DNA of 64,000 bases from contig JAMCCL010000146.1 in assembly GCA_024516035.1 (NCBI GenBank), positions 1 through 64,000 on the forward strand, in the 5' to 3' direction. Each line of letters starts with the position of its first letter. Within the stretch, counting starts at the first letter, position 1. Made by a program: the position numbers and the translations under genes. Shown here piece after piece: positions 34,761-44,040 of this stretch. The stretch comes from Bactericera cockerelli. Taxonomy: Eukaryota > Arthropoda > Insecta > Hemiptera > Triozidae. Below the pieces are notes generated by a model, which was given only the letters and a program-made list of their open reading frames with translations, made no database searches and had not been told where the DNA came from.

Positions 34761-35390
34761 TTTTTCAAAAAATTCCTGCTACAGTCTACTTGTGCAAAAT
34801 TTCTGTATTATAAGGAGACATAGTTCTCCGAAGAAAAAGGAACGAGATCGTGTGTAGAGGCGATCAGGCGGTTGATGACGAGATTCACCGCGAGCGAGTC
34901 GAGTGTTCCCGCATGACGAGTTACCCGGGCTCACCGGGAGCGGGAGTACTTGTACTGCGCGTGCTGTAGCGGCCTAGCCGTACGAGCTACAGAAAAATCG
35001 TAAGAGGCGATTTTGTTCGTCTTGACGCGAGGCATCCGGAAATGCTTATGGAACGGTATTTTTGGATGTGACTCGTGCTCAATGACGGCGCAAAGTTGAT
35101 GTGACTCTGTCGAGGCAAATTTGATCATAGCGTTCGCCCGAGAGTGGGGCTCGCTCTAGAGTTGTGGATGGATCTTGCGCGGACCTAGGCCGTGCGAGGT
35201 TGATTGACGGCTAGAGCAGAGTTTCTATATTCTCGCGAGAGGGCGCATTGTACGCATGCCGAGATGTCCACGCCCGGACAATTCCCTGGTCCGTGCCGCC
35301 AGTAAGCATATGCTTGTCTCAAATCTAAGCCTTGCACCGAGTCCCAGTGCAAGGCGTACGCGTTCACGCGTCGTCGTGAAACCGCATCCA
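34761..35390. other. GC-rich unique sequence, no gene supported
   Basis: It contains short direct and inverted motifs (for example CCGGGCTCACCGGGAGCGGG) and several small overlapping frames on both strands, typical of GC-rich non-coding DNA. I cannot identify it; position next to rRNA remnants suggests spacer-derived DNA. Confidence 0.4.
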
Positions 35391-36660
35391 AGGAAGGCAG
35401 CAGGCCGCGCGACCGTGCGTGTGAGTAGCTCCGAGCGCGCCGCCATGCAGGGAACCCACATTATACCGCTTACAGACTCTCCTTAGCCCGGTTCGGACGC
35501 CTGTGCGCGAAAGAACCATCTTTGGGCTCTGAATGAACGCTGGCCGGTGGTCATATGAGGTGTGTGTGTGTGCGCGTGAGGACGGCTCCGTGCTGCGGTC
35601 CGCGCGTCCTCTGAAGGCGGAAATATAAGCTCTTAGTAGCTTCGGTGGGTGGTGGTGTATGGAAATTAAATTTATTTTAGCTATATGCTTATCTCAAATC
35701 TAAGCCTCAGTGCGAGGCGAACGCAAGTGAAACCGCGAAAGACTCATTAAATCAGTCAGAAGAAAGACTCGGTCCGTTCGCGGGCCGGCCAACATTGACG
35801 GTCTAACGCGTCAGTGTTGGCGAAACTTCCAAGGAAGGCAGCAGGCCGCGCGACCGTGCGTGTGTGTTGCTCCGAGCGCGCTGCCATGCAATTCGGCCCC
35901 ACCGCGCTATGCGCCACTCACAGACTCGCCACCGAGCCCGGTTCCTAGCGTCTAGCCATTTCTGGGCGCAGGTCGAAATGATGATCATTGCGATCAGCTT
36001 CGCCAACGTGCCCGGCTATGCGCGAAAGATCCATCTTGGGCTCCGGCTGAACGCTGGCTGGTGGTCGTCATCTTGTGGTGGTGGAAGAAATATGTGTGTG
36101 TGTGCGCGTGAGGGCGGCTCCGTGCTGCGGTCCGCGCGTCCTCTGAAGGCGGAATATAAGCTCTTAGTAGCTTCGGTGGGTGGTGGTGTATGGAAATTAA
36201 ATTTATTTTAGCTATATGCTTGTCTCAAATCTAAGCCTCAGTGCAAGGCGAACGCAAGTGAAACCGCGAAAGACTCATTAAATCAGTCAGAAGAAAGATC
36301 GGTCCGTTCGCGGGCCGGCCAACATTGACGGTCTAACGCGTCAGTGTTGGCGACACATCCAGGAAGGCAGCAGGCCGCGCGACCGTGCGTGTGTGTTGGT
36401 CCGAGCGCGCCGCCATGCAATGTGGAGCCACTTTATGCACTACCGGTCTCGCCACAGAGCCCGGTCCGCACGCGGTCCTAGCCATTTCTTGGCTAGCGCG
36501 AAAGGACCATTATAAGTTTCGGCTAGTGGCGCAAGGCTGGCTAGTGGTCATATTGTGGTGCGAGCATTCTGTGTGCGCGTGAGGGCGGCTGCGTGATGCG
36601 GTTCGCGCGTCTGTGCGACGAAATATAACTCATCGAGGAGCTCTTTGCTGCCTCGGTGGG
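35391..36660 (+). repeat. Spacer-like direct repeats, spacing about 440 and 530 bp
   Basis: AGGAAGGCAGCAGGCCGCGC followed by GACCGTGCGTGTG begins at 35391, 35832 and 36361. A second block (TCTTAGTAGCTTCGGTGGGT to GTCTAACGCGTCAGTGTTGG) occurs at 35631-35820 and 36162-36350, spacing 531. Similar sub-repeat organisation is typical of rDNA intergenic spacers, which fits the rRNA remnants that follow, but the link is inferred. Confidence 0.8.
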
Positions 36661-36809
36661 GGTGAAACTTGGCCGTTCTTAGTGAGTGAGTGAACTCTTT
36701 CCTGTCAACTAGGCGTCAGAATTAGACTCTGCCGCTTGGGGCTGGGATCCACCGTGTACTGTCGTGCACGGCCCAGTTTCCGGTCGGCGAGCTATCTGCG
36801 CACTATAAT

Positions 36810-36845
36810 CTTCTTAGAGGGACAAACGGCGTACAGCCGTACGAT
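36810..36845 (+). pseudogene. 18S rRNA remnant, 3' portion
   Basis: CTTCTTAGAGGGACAAACGG followed by CGTACAGCCGTACGA matches the conserved stem late in the small-subunit rRNA (CTTCTTAGAGGGACA...GCCGCACGAGA). The flanks do not continue the match, so it is a fragment. Confidence 0.78.
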
Positions 36846-36857
36846 ATACCATCAGAG

Positions 36858-36992
36858 ACCGCCCTAGTACTCTAACCATAAACGATGTCAGCCGGCGATC
36901 CACTAAAGTGCCTCCGATGACTTAGTGGGCAGCTTTTGCTGAAACTATAAGGAATTGACGGAAGGTAGTAGACCCTTCGGCTTAATTTGACG
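36858..36992 (+). pseudogene. 18S rRNA remnant, central portion with deletions
   Basis: Conserved small-subunit rRNA signatures appear in the right order: ACCGCCCTAGT, CTAACCATAAACGATG, CAGC, GCGATCC, CCTCCGATGACT, GGGCAGC, CTGAAACT, AAGGAATTGACGGAAGG, CGGCTTAATTTGAC. Relative to a normal 18S, roughly 50 bases are missing after GGGCAGC and about 20 after GACGGAAGG, and there are many substitutions, so it cannot be functional rRNA. Confidence 0.9.
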
Positions 36993-36993
36993 C

Positions 36994-37320
36994 TTAGGTG
37001 TCCTAAGGTTCAACGCCGAGCACGGCGGCGTTAAAGATTTTAACAGTTAATGTTAAAACTGATTTTCACCTTGCTCAAGGTAGTGACGAAATATAACTCT
37101 TCCGAGGCCGCCTCGCCTCGGAAGGAGAAGAAATTTTACGAGGTCACGTAGGTGTCCTAAGGTCGAAACCTCATTCGATGAGGTGAACTCTTTTTGGGGG
37201 AGGAGAGTTCTGGCTTGATCCATCCAAGGGCGGCAGTACGGCGACATTACGCTACTAGCAAAAGATTTTAACAAATGATTGTTAAAATTCAATTTTTTAC
37301 CTTTGAACACTTTTTTGCGC
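36994..37320 (+). repeat. Two diverged copies of a short unit
   Basis: TAGGTGTCCTAAGGT occurs at 36994-37008 and 37149-37163, and each is followed by AAAGATTTTAACA...TGTTAAAA and a segment beginning CAC/TACCTT. The copies are about 155 bp apart. The small minus-strand frame at 37053-37346 crosses both and is not supported as a gene. Confidence 0.6.
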
Positions 37321-37326
37321 TGGATA

Positions 37327-37370
37327 AGTTGGCGGAGCGATTTCACTGAATATTTCGAAAACGAACGCTA
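37327..37370 (+). pseudogene. 18S rRNA remnant, helix-39-like portion (tentative)
   Basis: GTTGGCGGAGCGATTT and CGAAAACGAACG resemble the GTTGGTGGAGCGATTTG...CGATAACGAACG segment of 18S rRNA. The match is short and diverged, so confidence is lower than for 36858-36992. Confidence 0.55.
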
Positions 37371-37462
37371 AGCAAGCGTCAGAAATCGACTCCGCCAACC
37401 CTATTACACTGTGCTCTTCAAGGCACGTTGAGCGTCTTGAACGAGCCTGAGCTGTATGAATA

Positions 37463-37750
37463 GTGTTCCATAGCGCGCATGTGAGGTCCGCCCGAGTGCT
37501 AGACCCCGCGGCCGAGGGGTCTTTAAAATTGGCCTCGGAGGAATACTTGATGCGTCTGTGGTTTCACTTTCATTTTAATGAGCTCGTCTATCAGTCGGAT
37601 GATGAATGTCAATACTTTCCTTGCTACACTTGCTTCGGCTTATATCTAATTCGAATTCAGCGGGGTGTGTGTTCTGTTTTTGCAGAGGGTGTTTGCGAAC
37701 CCAAAGAAATATCCGATCAGTCACAGAAAGATTTTGTTCGTTTCGCGTAG
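37463..37750 (+). CDS. Unidentified short ORF left of the LINE insertion
   Basis: A 95-residue frame beginning MFHSAHVRSARVLDPAAEGS and ending KDFVRFA. The middle (FHFHFNELVYQSDDECQYFP) looks more protein-like than the neighbouring frames. I do not recognise a family. It lies in the interrupted locus just before the LINE, close to a GTAAGT donor-like sequence at 37777. It may be chance. Confidence 0.2.
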   Translation: MFHSAHVRSARVLDPAAEGSLKLASEEYLMRLWFHFHFNELVYQSDDECQYFPCYTCFGLYLIRIQRGVCSVFAEGVCEPKEISDQSQKDFVRFA

Positions 37751-37796
37751 CAATACGTGGCTCGAACTGATCTTAAGTAAGTTTCTTGTGTCGATG

Positions 37797-37798
<2 letters not shown>

Positions 37799-37830
<32 letters not shown>
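37799..37830 (-). repeat. Poly(A) tail of the LINE (T run on plus strand)
   Basis: An uninterrupted T run that merges with the T-ending target duplication; 3' UTR of about 47 bases follows before the ORF2 stop. Confidence 0.93.
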
Positions 37831-37833
<3 letters not shown>

Positions 37834-37877
37834 GTGCTTTAACTGCATATGGTCTTTCGCACCGTTTCCGTTTCAAA

Positions 37878-40800
37878 CTAAATTTTTTTGTAGCATTTTA
37901 TTCGTTTCAGGTATAGTATCAGGGCGTCAATTTCATTAATATCGTCACGTAACGATGGCATAGCGGACAAATCGATACGGGCAGGAGCAAAGATAGAACA
38001 TTCAAGGAGGTGTGCAACTGTAAGGGCAGCACCACATTGACAAAGAGGAGGGGGTTCTTTTTTGAATAGGTGGCCATGGGTAATAAAGGTATGGCCGATT
38101 CTCATTCTGGTTATTACCACTTCTTCGTATCTTTTCGATCTATGGCTTGATTTCCACAATTCAGTAGTAGGTTTGATTTTTTTTAGTTTATTATTAGGGT
38201 GGACTTCATCCCATAATTTGTATAGATTATTTTTACAAATAATCTTAATGAGAGGTTTAAGATCTTCTGGTGAACACAAATCAACCGAAGAAGCATGGCT
38301 TGAACGGTTTGCAGCAGTGTCAACAATTTCATTTCCGGCAATGCCACAATGGGATGGGCACCACAAGAAATTAACGAATTTGCCCAACTCAAAAAGGTTT
38401 TTCCATTGAGTGTAAATTAAAGAAACAATGGGATCGGAAAATAAAATATTGTTCATAGCTGACAGAGCACTTAAAGAGTCGCTAATTATAGCAAATGTGC
38501 CAGAAGATGTATTATTGCGTGCAATTTCTTTCAAACAAAGAAATATAGCGAGGAGTTCTGCAGAAAAAATAGAATTAACTTTGTTGAGAGAAAAAGACGA
38601 AACAACACCATCTATACTGAAAGCACAGCTTGTTGAATGAAGAGATTTTGAGCCATCTGTAAAACACAATACATGATTAGGATATTTCGAGTTCATTAAT
38701 TCATTGAAATGAGCACGGTAAACAACAGGGGAAGTATCGGTTTTCTTGTCCTTCGATAAAGAGAAATCGACTTTTGGCATATGTGATGACCAAGGTGGTA
38801 AGTTCTGACTGTACGGTATCACTGACGATTGGCTGAGAGTGTCATAAAATGGTTGGATTTGCTTAGCTCGGACAGCTAAAGGTATTGGTTTCTTACCAAA
38901 TAAGTCGTACTCAATATTATAGTCGTTGAAAATAATTTTGTACATAGGGTTTTGTGTCGATGCTTTAATTTTGGTAACATAGTTTAACAATATTTTTTCA
39001 CGTCTTATTGAGAGGGGGGGTATACCAGATTCAATGTATAAACTCTGTACAGGGCTAGACCTGATAGCACCTGTTACAATACGAATACCTGCATGGTGAG
39101 ATGGGTTTAATTTTAAAATTATATTATCCTTAGCGGAGCCGTAAACCGTACTTCCATAGTCAAATATGGGTAGAATATAGCTATTGTAGAACCTATGTAG
39201 TGACTTACGGCATAGACCCCACTTTTTATTAGCAACCATTTTTAACATATTTAAAGCAATAAGAGCCTTCGATTTGATATAATCAATGTGGAGTTTCCAA
39301 TTTAACTTGGAGTCCCATATCAATCCTAAAAATTTAGTGTGATCAGAAAATTTTAGTCTTTCTCCCGCATATGATAAAACGGGGTTAGTGGGACGCCTAT
39401 ATCTATTAAAATTTAAACAAACTGATTTGGAAGGATCAGTCGAAAAGGTGATACCATTGGATTTAGCCCATATTTCTAGACTCGAAAGGGAAGACTGCAT
39501 CGTGGCTTGCATGCTTGCCATATCTTTCCCTCTTAGCATTATCAATAAGTCATCAACAAATAATAAACTTCTTACAGGAAGTTTAATCACTGAAAACAGG
39601 TCATTCATAAACACAATGAACAGGATCGGCGATAAGCTGGATCCTTGGATTATACCGTTCTTAAGAGAAAAAGACGAAGAAAGTTGATTATTGCACTTAA
39701 CGGTTATTCGCCTATCTCTCATGAAATTCTGGAGATACCGAAGGATGTAACCATTAATTCCTAGAGATAACAGATTTTTAAGTACCTTAAACCTCCATGT
39801 ACAGTCGAAAGCTTTCTGGATGTCAAGATAGAGAGCTAAAGTGCACTCCTTCCTGACAAATCCAGAACTAACAACATGGTCTAAATAGGCTAAGTTATCA
39901 ATAGTGGATCGCTTACAGCGACCACCACTTTGAAAAGAATTTAGTAAATTATTGTTTTCTAAATGGTATGAAAGTCGCTTATTTACAATTTTTTCTAAGA
40001 CCTTGCTACTACAATTAATCAAAGATATTGGTCTATAATTTGAAGCAATAACTTTATTTTTACCTGGTTTTAAAATAGGTAATATTAAGGCATCTCGCCA
40101 GCTATTTGGAAATTTTCCGTTCAACCATACATAATTGTAAATGCTCAAAAGCTTTTCAAGGGCGTTATTGGGCAAGTTTTTCAAGAGAAAAAAAGATACC
40201 CCATCAGGCCCGGAAGCTTTAGATGAGCATGTTCTTAGAGTAATAAGTAATTCTTTAAAGGTAATTGGAGAATTATAATTATTATTATTGTCAAAATTTA
40301 AAATCAAGGGCTCATTTTCACAATTATTTTTATGCTCTAGAAATGATGGAGAAAAATTTTCGTCGGACGAAACTGACGAGAAATGTTCACCAAGTTTATT
40401 AGAAATATCTTTCGAATCGAACAATAAATTGGATGGGTCGTCAGAAACTTGTAATGCGCTTATATGGCGTGGACTGTACTTACCGCGAAGTTTATTCATT
40501 TTGAAAAACATTTCACTCGGGGTGATTGAGTGATCGATTGAGGAAACAAATTTTTCCCAACCATCACGTCTTTTTACTATCATATTTTTGCGAGCGACAG
40601 CCCTAGCTTTTTTAAAAGCAATTTTATTATCAATTGAGGGGTTTCTTTGTAAATTTCTTAGTGCTTTTCTTCGTTTTTTAATCAAATTGTGTAATTCGGT
40701 ATCCCACCAGGGTATAGGTAGTTTACCGCAGGGAATTTTTTTTAAAGGTATAGTTTCCTGGGCGACTTGTAAAATATGGTTATTCATACGAGTCAATATG

Positions 40801-41687
40801 CCATCAATATCAATATTAATATCAGTATGGTCCAATAAATCAAAATCAAAGTTTATTTTGCTTTTAAACATATCCCAATCTGCCCTATCATAATTCCAAA
40901 TTTTTGGGGGGTCATGCATGGGAAGAGGTAAAGGAATAGGAGCTTCATAGGACAAGATAATGGGATAGTGGTCAGAGTTGTATAAATCATCAGTCACTTT
41001 CCAATCAATATCAGGATATAAACAAGTTGAGGAGAAAGAGAGATCAATAGAGGAATGGGTAAGGTAAGAAAGGTTATAATGGGTAGGAGAACCATTATTC
41101 AGTAAGTGAGTATCAGAGTTCGTGAGAATAAATTTTTCTACTTCCTTACCTTTATTTTCCAGTAAGGTACTACCCCATAGAGGGTTATGAGCATTGAAAT
41201 CTCCTAAAATAATGAAAGGAGATTTCAATTGATTTTTTATTTTATTAAGGTCTGTATCAGAAAACTGAACATTGGGAGGGAAATAGACATTGCAGATGCA
41301 CACAAGTTGGGATACGTCAGGAAATTTTACTTGCACTGCAATACATTGGAAAGGAGATGTAATATTGAAGGTTTGGGAAAAACAGGAATTATGTACAAAC
41401 GTACAGACCCCCCCGCAAGCAATTCTCCCACCTGTGAAATCAAGTCTATGTAAAACATAATTTTTCAAAACCGGATTGTCTTTAGGAGTCAGATGGCTTT
41501 CCTGTAAACAAACTATCAGGGGAGAGTATTTGTTTACTAGACATTTTATATCATCGAGATGTACACGAAGTCCGTTAATGTTCCACTGGACAATATTTTT
41601 AATATTGTTAGTGTTCATAGAGAAAGTAAAAATTATAAAAATGGTAACTTGGTACGTTTTTTTTTTTATATATAAGACAGATGACAA
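37878..41687 (-). CDS. LINE ORF2: endonuclease, reverse transcriptase, RNase H
   Basis: A 1269-residue replicase that nicks target DNA and copies the element RNA onto it. Apurinic-type endonuclease: about 28-247, with QWNINGL, QESHL, LGDFNAHNPLWG (161-172) and the catalytic NSDHYPI (237-243). Reverse transcriptase: about 535-800, with SNYRPISLIN, DIQKAFD (D622) and FVDD at 710-713, where YADD is more usual. RNase H: about 1006-1125, with TDGS (D1011), AELLAI (E1044), SDSLSAL (D1070) and WCPSHCGIAGNE, D1123. A Cys/His cluster (CQCGAALTVAHLLEC, 1216-1230) ends the protein. The RNase H after RT places it in the I-like group (I, Nimb and relatives); finer placement needs a tree. The true start may be Met24 (41618), directly before the endonuclease, since residues 1-23 look non-conserved. 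No stop or frameshift was found. Confidence 0.96.
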   Translation of the reverse strand: MSSVLYIKKKTYQVTIFIIFTFSMNTNNIKNIVQWNINGLRVHLDDIKCLVNKYSPLIVCLQESHLTPKDNPVLKNYVLHRLDFTGGRIACGGVCTFVHNSCFSQTFNITSPFQCIAVQVKFPDVSQLVCICNVYFPPNVQFSDTDLNKIKNQLKSPFIILGDFNAHNPLWGSTLLENKGKEVEKFILTNSDTHLLNNGSPTHYNLSYLTHSSIDLSFSSTCLYPDIDWKVTDDLYNSDHYPIILSYEAPIPLPLPMHDPPKIWNYDRADWDMFKSKINFDFDLLDHTDINIDIDGILTRMNNHILQVAQETIPLKKIPCGKLPIPWWDTELHNLIKKRRKALRNLQRNPSIDNKIAFKKARAVARKNMIVKRRDGWEKFVSSIDHSITPSEMFFKMNKLRGKYSPRHISALQVSDDPSNLLFDSKDISNKLGEHFSSVSSDENFSPSFLEHKNNCENEPLILNFDNNNNYNSPITFKELLITLRTCSSKASGPDGVSFFLLKNLPNNALEKLLSIYNYVWLNGKFPNSWRDALILPILKPGKNKVIASNYRPISLINCSSKVLEKIVNKRLSYHLENNNLLNSFQSGGRCKRSTIDNLAYLDHVVSSGFVRKECTLALYLDIQKAFDCTWRFKVLKNLLSLGINGYILRYLQNFMRDRRITVKCNNQLSSSFSLKNGIIQGSSLSPILFIVFMNDLFSVIKLPVRSLLFVDDLLIMLRGKDMASMQATMQSSLSSLEIWAKSNGITFSTDPSKSVCLNFNRYRRPTNPVLSYAGERLKFSDHTKFLGLIWDSKLNWKLHIDYIKSKALIALNMLKMVANKKWGLCRKSLHRFYNSYILPIFDYGSTVYGSAKDNIILKLNPSHHAGIRIVTGAIRSSPVQSLYIESGIPPLSIRREKILLNYVTKIKASTQNPMYKIIFNDYNIEYDLFGKKPIPLAVRAKQIQPFYDTLSQSSVIPYSQNLPPWSSHMPKVDFSLSKDKKTDTSPVVYRAHFNELMNSKYPNHVLCFTDGSKSLHSTSCAFSIDGVVSSFSLNKVNSIFSAELLAIFLCLKEIARNNTSSGTFAIISDSLSALSAMNNILFSDPIVSLIYTQWKNLFELGKFVNFLWCPSHCGIAGNEIVDTAANRSSHASSVDLCSPEDLKPLIKIICKNNLYKLWDEVHPNNKLKKIKPTTELWKSSHRSKRYEEVVITRMRIGHTFITHGHLFKKEPPPLCQCGAALTVAHLLECSIFAPARIDLSAMPSLRDDINEIDALILYLKRIKCYKKI

Positions 41688-42187
41688 AAAATATTTGGTA
41701 TCCGCACTATTTATACTATTTGGCAGTCAATTGTATTAATACAACTTGATAACATAATTACATAATACATCACTCAAAAACAATAATCAGGTACGAAACA
41801 TTTTCGAATACCATACAGCGTGTGTATTAATAGGTAATACCCCGTAATGGGGTGCACCACAGGTTACGTATGGAGCCTGGAAGTCTGGTACAATACCAGC
41901 TTCTCAGTATTATTCTTCACTTTCACAGGCGCACGACTGTTTTACCCGCCGTGTATAAAGAGTACAATCTAGGAGTTTTTTGTCCTCCCCCAATCATATC
42001 TAATATACCGGATAATGGGTGTCTATGCAGACCAGCCGGGCCTAGAAGTGGTAATAGTACACAACATAATATCAAACAGGAACACATAATCGTACAGGAA
42101 TGTAAAATGTAATCAAGAAGTATAGAAAAAAAGGTATTATTTACAGATGTGCATAGGGATATAATATGGGGTAATTTTTTTATTTAT
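41688..42187 (-). other. Unusually long ORF1-ORF2 spacer in the LINE
   Basis: About 500 to 570 bases, depending on the ORF2 start. It contains a small stem ACCCC-GTAAT-GGGGT near 41840. No reading frame on the element's strand is supported. LINEs of this group more often have overlapping or closely spaced ORFs, so the translation route of ORF2 is unclear. Confidence 0.7.
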
Positions 42188-43711
42188 TTATTCTTTGTCA
42201 AGAGTATTATTTTCGAGTGAAGTCGAACGGGGTAACCCAGAAGGAACACTGTCGGACTTTTTAACCAAATTATCAGGATTAATAGCTTTGGCGAGGTTTT
42301 TGAACTTATTCCTTAGTTTCGAGTTTAAGGACAAGTCGTTACCTAGATCTTTAAACAAGGACATGACTTCAGCAGGGTTCATATCATAAGAATTAGTAAT
42401 GAGATCAACTTTTTGTTTATAGTTTTTCATTTTCAAACCTTCAATTAAACGAATAAATTCAGTTGGATCCACGGATGGGTTGTACTTCCCTAATATAGGG
42501 ATCACGGGGGCTAATTCAGTATTCTGTACCGTACAGACCTTCTTATCGGCAATCTGATCATTATCTGGGGAAAAGTCGAAAGAACGTTTTTTGTTCTTAT
42601 TGTCTTGACAAATTTCCATGTTCTCTATATTACTATCATTGTCAACTTGTTTATCAATTTGTATATTTGAATCTAGAAGATTCGACTGAATGATTTCACT
42701 ATTACCAATATCTTTGAGAGGCAACATAGTAAATTCATTTTTTGGTTCCTGAGAACACAGCTCATTTTGTTTATTACTCGAATCTAAATGATTCGTTTCA
42801 TTATTAGCAATATTTTTAAGAGGCAACTCGGGAAAATTATTTATTTCCTGAGAAGACTGGCTACCAATAGTAAACAAGGGCATCAAAGCATCAACAGAGC
42901 TTGAAATATGGGGAGTTAAACTTTGGGGGGGAGTCGCGGTATTTGAAGAAGCGTCAACGATAGTTTTGGCCACTTGCTGCAAGCGATCTTGAACAGATGT
43001 TTGTTCCTCGGGACAATTTTTAGAGAGATGACCCTCAGCGTGACATCGGAAACATTTGACTTTGTCAATAAGTGTATATATTTTGTAAATTTTATCATCA
43101 AATAATATGTTAAATGATTGGGGAATTTTCTCAATATCATCAATGAAAACCATGCGCCTGTATCCTATCAAATGGTTAAACCTAGAATTACGACAACCTA
43201 GGTTAACAAAACGCATAGGGGACACAACTTTTACGTGATTCGACAACTCGTCGATCAGCATAGCATCAGGTATTTCAGGTTCTACATTACACAAGTATAT
43301 ACGGTGGCCATGTTCGACCAGCCGCTTTAACATGAAAGGTTTACCACAAATAAGGACCTGTGTGTGATTCTCAAAGAGCTTAGTCACTTCTAATTCACTA
43401 CTCAAGTAAATCTTTATAATACCGTTATTTTTACCGGCGAAGACCATATTATGATCTCCCACAATATCGCCTATCGCCCCAAGGTAATCTTCCATATTGA
43501 CTTCCGGGTCGAATGGGATGGTAAAACCACATTTTCTAGATAAATATAAGCTGTCAACCTTAGGAGGGGCATATGATGAAGGACCTTTGCTGTACCCGGG
43601 CTTAGGGATATAGCTGACGCGAGAAAAGGCTGGCACGTTTTTTTTAAGTTTATCAGCATACATTTTATAATTGAGTAAGTAAATATGTATATACGTAAAT
43701 ATTTTCAACAC
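42188..43711 (-). CDS. LINE ORF1: RNA-binding Gag-like protein
   Basis: A 507-residue protein expected to bind the element RNA and form the particle used for insertion. Residues about 60-215 have the alternating strand and helix pattern of the RRM-like fold seen in insect LINE ORF1 proteins (GIIKIYLSSELEVTKLF, RRMVFIDDIEKIP). One zinc knuckle CX2CX4HX4C follows at 220-233 (CFRCHAEGHLSKNC). The C-terminal half is low-complexity, rich in Asn, Ser and Gln, with a basic KNKKRSFDF segment. A second Met at residue 17 (MYADKLKKNVPAFS) is a plausible start, because the first 16 residues are hydrophobic and unlike the rest. It ends in ENNTLDKE, 500 bases before ORF2. Confidence 0.93.
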   Translation of the reverse strand: MLKIFTYIHIYLLNYKMYADKLKKNVPAFSRVSYIPKPGYSKGPSSYAPPKVDSLYLSRKCGFTIPFDPEVNMEDYLGAIGDIVGDHNMVFAGKNNGIIKIYLSSELEVTKLFENHTQVLICGKPFMLKRLVEHGHRIYLCNVEPEIPDAMLIDELSNHVKVVSPMRFVNLGCRNSRFNHLIGYRRMVFIDDIEKIPQSFNILFDDKIYKIYTLIDKVKCFRCHAEGHLSKNCPEEQTSVQDRLQQVAKTIVDASSNTATPPQSLTPHISSSVDALMPLFTIGSQSSQEINNFPELPLKNIANNETNHLDSSNKQNELCSQEPKNEFTMLPLKDIGNSEIIQSNLLDSNIQIDKQVDNDSNIENMEICQDNKNKKRSFDFSPDNDQIADKKVCTVQNTELAPVIPILGKYNPSVDPTEFIRLIEGLKMKNYKQKVDLITNSYDMNPAEVMSLFKDLGNDLSLNSKLRNKFKNLAKAINPDNLVKKSDSVPSGLPRSTSLENNTLDKE

Positions 43712-44040
43712 AAATAATAGGGGTTACTACAGGAGGACGAAATTAACAGCTGGAAAAAAAGGATATGAATAAGGTAATCATGTCAATCAAAGATTAGGAT
43801 ATATTAGGTCTACTTATACGATACCCATCACCATCAAGTACTTCATTGATCAATATCCACTGTTTAACACATATAGAAAGGAGTTTAATTGGTTAAAGAT
43901 ACCATTTTAAACTGAAAAAGGAAACATCACATCAAAAGTCAATTAAAATTTTGTATGAAAATCACCAAGTCACAGGAAAATTGAGAAAATAGGAGAGCAA
44001 CTTTTACGATGTACACTGGTTGAAATTTGAAAACGGAATG
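43712..44040 (-). promoter_or_regulatory. 5' UTR and internal promoter region of the LINE
   Basis: About 330 bases between the 5' end and ORF1. LINEs of this kind carry an internal RNA polymerase II promoter here; the start CATTCCG is compatible, but no specific element was identified. Confidence 0.65.

Larger units (their letters stand above)
37802..44040 (-). mobile_element. Full-length I-group non-LTR retrotransposon (LINE) with RNase H
   Basis: On the minus strand the element runs from CATTCCGTTTTC at 44040 to a poly(A) tail seen as about 30 T at 37799-37830. GTCGATGTCTTT flanks both ends (37790-37801 and 44041-44052), a 12-bp target duplication typical of target-primed insertion. It has a 5' UTR of about 330 bases, an ORF1 with an RRM-like region and a zinc knuckle, a long inter-ORF spacer, and an ORF2 with endonuclease, RT and RNase H. 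Both ORFs are open, so this copy could be competent or very recently so. Confidence 0.93.

Noticed and set aside
33297..34768. Overlapping frames on both strands in the 155-bp repeat zone, and their counterparts at 46856-48412
   Set aside because: Each repeats with the DNA unit and is paired with an opposite-strand frame; no protein family is apparent.
35185..36582. Several GC-rich frames of 65-115 residues
   Set aside because: Arginine- and serine-rich translations on both strands in a spacer-like repeat; copies in different repeats do not preserve the frame.
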